From Priapulus caudatus (lineage: Eukaryota > Priapulida > Priapulimorpha > Priapulimorphida > Priapulidae), in assembly GCF_000485595.1 (NCBI RefSeq), contig NW_014577124.1, positions 424,306 to 459,843 of the forward strand: a stretch of DNA of 35,538 nt, written 5' to 3'. The notes below the pieces were generated by a model. That model did not search any database. It was not told the DNA's origin and saw only the letters and a list, made by a program, of their open reading frames with translations. Positions 25,357-35,538 of this stretch are shown here, in pieces. Both the position numbers and the translations under genes were made by a program. How positions within the stretch are numbered: position 1 is the first letter of the stretch; every line of letters starts with the position of its first letter.

Positions 25357-26949
25357 TATTGGTGACCGACTACATGCAGTCTGAGCCACCGCGCACGGTC
25401 CAGTTCCATATTTACACAAGCACCTGATGAGTATTCTTCTGAACTGATCTCCGGCACTACTTCCCACCGTCTGCGAACGACGGTCGCAAACCGTCGGCCC
25501 GTGCGACGGCGTCGAAACAAACGCGAACGCGCGTTTCGACGATATCACGGCGACGGCGGCGGTCGGACCGCCCCGGAACAGTGAGCAAAAGACGGCGGAT
25601 AATTAGGCTAAAACACGAGCTGGACCACCGCGCGCTCGAGCAGCCTCCGTCCCGCGCGTGAGCGCCGCGTCACTTGCGCAGCGCAGTTCCTCGTGTTTCG
25701 TCACGAAGCCGTGAACACGAAGAGACGAAGAGACTAGAACGGCCCGCCGCTGCCAGAGCGTGGGCTTGAATAATTTTTTTTCGATTTACGTATCGTCGTT
25801 GGGCCGTCGCCACGTCAGTGAATGAAACAAACCGCACTTCAAACTCTCCCGCTATCTACACACACGTCGTGCCCATCAACTCGTTTATACACGTAGAAAT
25901 AAAAAAAGCCTTAATGAGTTGGTCTCGGAACACATGATAAAACCAGTCTGCGCTCGCGGCAGTGATGGTATGTGCTGCCTTGGCTTTCTTACATACTTAG
26001 AAACATCAGTTACATGTAGTACAAACAACTGACTGAAGCTGAGATCCATGCAGCTAGGTGAATTCTTACATCGAATAATATCTTCCTCTCTCTCTCGCGC
26101 GCGCGCGCGCACACACACGCACACACGCACACGAATAGCGGGGGCAACGAAGCGAATGGACACTGTCAATATGCACTACCGGAACGGCTATGAGAACGTA
26201 CCGCATTTCGCAAGGGTGAACCCGCACAACTAGCTGATCGAACACATGGGAAAGCCCAGGTGGCAGCACATAGCACAACCGCAGTCTCTCACCATCACCA
26301 GCAACTTTACAAAGCACCGCAACTTCCTCGAATAGGTCACCATTCTACCGTATTTCTCTGGGGGGGAACAAAAAACAACAACAAACGAACAAACATTCAA
26401 TCGACATCAAAAGTACGTAAACAAGATTTAGGAAATCCATCACACTTTCAGAAACAATAGAATATATGCAGGGTTCACATCACGTTCTGTGACTGAGCAT
26501 GAGATCATGGTACGAGGACAGTAATTAAGTTTGCGAGACAGTTTAATTCAGCGCTCAGCATGGCGAATGCGGCCGCGCGGTTACAATTGCAAAATGCTGG
26601 TATACAGTGATTGATTAACATTGCCACCTACATCATAATAATGTAATAACACTACTTCCTTTTACACGTCACCAACTAACTAATTCAAAAAGGACAATCA
26701 AATGCCTGGCTATTCTTGTCCGAATTTGATAAATACTAGCATAAACATGGATAATTTGCTTGTAAACACATAATACCAAAGAAAAGGAAAAAACGCAACA
26801 GCTCCACATAGAACCCGTGACTTTAACGGAAATACCATCGACTCGCGTTTACATAGTCGACGCTTTGTGTATCTTGACAGAAATAATGAGCGGTCAAGTG
26901 ACAGCGCTAACGACCGAGCGTGCACCTGGCTGCCACGACCTTAAATGTA

Positions 26950-26962
26950 CCACTAGGGGGCG
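26950..26962 (+). promoter_or_regulatory. CTCF-like motif 3
   Basis: ccactagggggcg matches the first 13 positions of CCASYAGRKGGCRS exactly. Confidence 0.45.
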
Positions 26963-27997
26963 TGCAGACACCGGTTACGAGGAAACAAGGGGGACGCAGC
27001 CACGTTCACTTGTCCTCGTCTGAACACGACGCAAATATTATCACATCAAAGGATTTGAAGTACTTTTTAAGCTGAACAGATGACTACACGCTCCTCTCGT
27101 TCCCTCGAACTCCTAATTGCTGGATGGCATCCCACTGTTTAACGTACATCCAGCAGTACTCTTCATAATATTTACATGTTTATGTGTTTGAACGGTCGAC
27201 GTCCGTCTCCCTCATAATACGTAAAATTTATATGTAACTAGAGGCTCTCCTCACGGCAAATAATTTTTAGGGGGTCTTAAATAGGGATGTGGATGCTATA
27301 ACTCAGCTGAGGGGGGGGGGGTAAACTATAACAACTACCTTTCGTTAAATTTCAATAACAGGGGCACAGGTCTTAAATTGCTTGGTCGCCAAGGATTTCC
27401 GGCATTCGGTTTTCCCAAACGTCGAACAGGATGACGGAAATTGTGATGCACGACCCGCCGTGTTAACCTACGGATTATTTCTAGGAGAAGCCACAAGACA
27501 AATCACAGCCTTGCTCGTTTGGCCGATCCTCATACACGGGCAATACGGCCCGTGAACCAAACAATTTAAAAGCACCTGTATAAAAGACATTTTAGAATGA
27601 GACGGGCGCAACTTCGGTGCGAATCTGACGCGCACACGCACACACACACACACACACACTCTTCATTTTGCCTTCACTCGCAGAACATAAATCGGCCACA
27701 AATTTTAGAAATGAGATATACGCGTGGAGAACTATATATATACTTCGATACGCGCGTCCCGCTTCGGGGCGGCCACGCGTACACACACACATATATGTCC
27801 CCACACATGAAAGACTAGAAAAATAAATAGCATAGCCACAGGACAGCGGCGTATACATACGTCTTCATCTCAAACTCTACGAATGTGCTCCAGAACGCGT
27901 GGAGGCCAGCTCTGGGGTAGGGGGGTCCAACAACACTGACACCGCGATGCGGCGGACGCTCCGTGCGTTAACAAATTTCAATAAAACACTTTGAGCC

Positions 27998-28028
27998 ACC
28001 GGGCCGCCGTCCTAAGCGGCGGCCCGGT
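27998..28028. other. Perfect 12-bp GC hairpin
   Basis: accgggccgccg and its exact reverse complement cggcggcccggt flank a 7-base loop tcctaag. An AATAAA lies 13 bp before it on the plus strand. It resembles a structured 3' UTR or 3'-end element; the function is unknown. Confidence 0.6.
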
Positions 28029-29103
28029 CTTTCGTCCGCCCCGAACACGCAGAGCAATTATATGTTTCCTATACGGCATCCTCGCGCCGAGCCTTTCCTG
28101 TCAGACGTTCACGTATATGTCACGTTAATTAATTATTTAATTAATAGGGATACTGTACAAATGCTTCTCTAAATCGGTTCGCTGGACATGGAATGGAAAA
28201 GTCGAGACGTCTCGCGTTTGGGATCTCGCTGCACGCGCATCCATCTCTTGCGGAGGCCGACTTCAGAAGAGACAAAAAATTCTCTCGTTCTTACGCCGGT
28301 TCAGAAAACCGATTCGCAATCTAGAGCACCCCTCTGCCTCGGCTACCGATGGGGGGGCCGTCTTGGGGGGTGTAAACCGTAAAATCGGGCTGTATATAAC
28401 GCAGCCGTATGCGAACTAACTTTTGAGCATCTGAACGAAATCGAGAGCACGTCCCGCGCAGCGCGCTCGACGCGCGGCCGGCGGGGCTGCCTACATTAAC
28501 AATTAAAAAAAAAGGCAAAAGGCAAAGACTGTGTGTGTAATAGGAGTCATAACATCCATCCGTATCGAGCGTGGGGGGAGACCAGCGGAACTAGTTCCGG
28601 AGAATCGCCTCGGGTAATCATTTTAAGAGCGTCATCATTGTCACATCGTACACTTCACCAAGTCGGAAGTGCAATCTCTCGTCCCGATTCGCGTCGCCAC
28701 CGTGACGACAACGGCGGGCGAAGTGCGCAAAAAGCCGACTGATCACAAAGTATAGCAGGGTTTCTTGGGAGCTGCTGCGCCGAATGCAACCTGCGACCAC
28801 GAAGCTTGAACAGTTCGAACACCGGCGCTACTTTGCGGGCAGCCACCGGCGCGCTTAACCAAACAGTGCCGTGCGGTGGTAGACCGCGGCAACGTCCAAA
28901 AAACAGAAAAAAAATTTCGACCGCGACACCAAACGCGGAGATTTAAATGCCAAAAATGCGCGCGGCTCCAAGTTCGATGCCGCACGTTTTTTACAATCTC
29001 CAAAATTTCGAATTTTGCAAAAAATCTAAACGAACTCGACTTTCGAAAAAAGCCAGTGCGGATCAAAACTACCGACTAACGCAATTAGCTTTAAGTGTTG
29101 CTC

Positions 29104-29204
29104 AAGCTTGAATGCACGCAGGCTCTCTCTTACTCTCTCTTTCATCTACCTCTCTCTCTCTTCTTTCTCATCTTTCTTCTCTATCGAACGCGTCAGTCGC
29201 TTCT
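29104..29204. repeat. CT-rich tract after the DDX3 stop codon
   Basis: Pyrimidine-rich on plus, so a GA-rich start to the DDX3 3' UTR. It shares ctctcttactctctct and catctacc blocks with the last-but-one intron at 30030-30180, indicating a common repeat origin. Confidence 0.6.
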
Positions 29205-34998
<5,794 letters not shown>

Positions 34999-35538
34999 CT
35001 GCGTGACAAACAAACGATCGCCGTTAGCAACGCAAATCCCACCCCAACACACCACGCAGCCCGATTTTGTAACTTTCGCTCCAGACTCGGCAGCGGTTAC
35101 CCATGCCTCGTGCGTTGGATCACAACGCGGCGCGTGGTTGGTTACAGTGTATTACGTCTCCAGTTATTGCTGTTCTGTTGGATCAACAACAACATTGCGT
35201 GGTGGGCCATGCATTTACTGCTGACCGTGTTATAACGACCTCGTTTAGCAGATGTTTCGACTGGTGTACTAGCGCCACGGGAACCCATCTCATCGGTGAA
35301 ACAACGGAACAGCACAAAAATAGGTGGATCGCTAGAGGGGAGAGAGAGAAAGAGAGGAAGAGATAGTGAGACAGAGACAGAGATACAGAGCGAGAGGAGA
35401 GAGAGATGAGCAGATGAGAGAGAGAGGAGAGAGAGAGACGGAGAGATGGAAGACGAAGTAGAGAGAGATGATTGAGCGAGAGCCGAGAGCCGAGAGAGAG
35501 AAGAGAGAGCAATAGTGATAAAGAGAGCAGTGGCGTCA
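34999..35538 (-). repeat. DDX3 intron to the window edge, GA-rich end
   Basis: 34999-35330 has no recognised feature. 35337-35525 is a GA-rich low-complexity tract. The window ends in agcagtggcgtca, possibly the start of a transposon terminus but cut off. Confidence 0.5.

Larger units (their letters stand above)
22726..29204. other. Convergent intergenic region and probable DDX3 3' UTR
   Basis: No spliced gene or RNA gene could be recognised. 23330-24010, 24540-25060 and 25430-25800 are CpG-rich. The longest non-repeat ORF is 193 codons (24144-24725, minus) without a family match. Minus-strand polyadenylation candidates are AATAAA at 22936-22931 and ATTAAA variants near 28138, 26548 and 25088, so the DDX3 3' end is not fixed. 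A CG/CA alternating tract lies at 26096-26133 and CA at 27629-27660. Confidence 0.4.

Overview
The window is nuclear DNA from an animal, most likely an invertebrate or basal deuterostome. It holds two spliced protein-coding genes with canonical GT-AG introns of about 0.1-3 kb. The introns are full of micro- and minisatellites, and there is a 255-base assembly gap at 8175-8429. The species cannot be fixed from the sequence. The many minisatellites whose units carry a splice junction resemble what I recall being described in amphioxus genes ('mirage' minisatellites), so a cephalochordate is a reasonable but unproven guess.

Plus strand, 2148-21280: 21 exons of a PPP4R4 orthologue, the HEAT-repeat regulatory subunit 4 of protein phosphatase 4. 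The first exon present already lies inside the HEAT array; roughly the first 170-180 residues are encoded upstream of the window. All exon phases join correctly and give about 751 residues plus a stop, with one exception: exon J (11614-11803) is one base too long, so it holds a frameshift that is either an assembly error or a real lesion. HEAT repeats occupy exons A-M, a charged coiled-coil segment exons N-P, and a low-complexity Ser/Pro/Lys/Arg tail exons Q-U.

Minus strand, 34998-29205: nine 3' exons of a DDX3/PL10/belle DEAD-box RNA helicase, from motif I (GSGKT) to the glycine-rich tail ending in DWWGN. The Q motif and N-terminal region lie beyond the right edge.

The two genes are convergent. 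The 7.9 kb between their stop codons holds the PPP4R4 3' UTR, probably the DDX3 3' UTR, three good CTCF-like motifs and a perfect 12-bp GC hairpin; no convincing third gene was found.

Mobile-element remains sit mainly in PPP4R4 introns. They are a 368-bp element with inverted arms (18901-19268), a 62-bp foldback (18418-18479) and the 3' end of a non-LTR retrotransposon reverse transcriptase (19836-20094, minus). A tRNA-like SINE candidate lies in a DDX3 intron (about 33401-33470).

The most unusual theme is recurrent tandem duplication anchored on splice sites. At least five of the exon boundaries (PPP4R4 exons G and L; DDX3 exons starting at 34170 and 33267, and the DDX3 donor at 30365) have one or more extra copies of the same splice junction, with adjoining exon bases, in the neighbouring intron.
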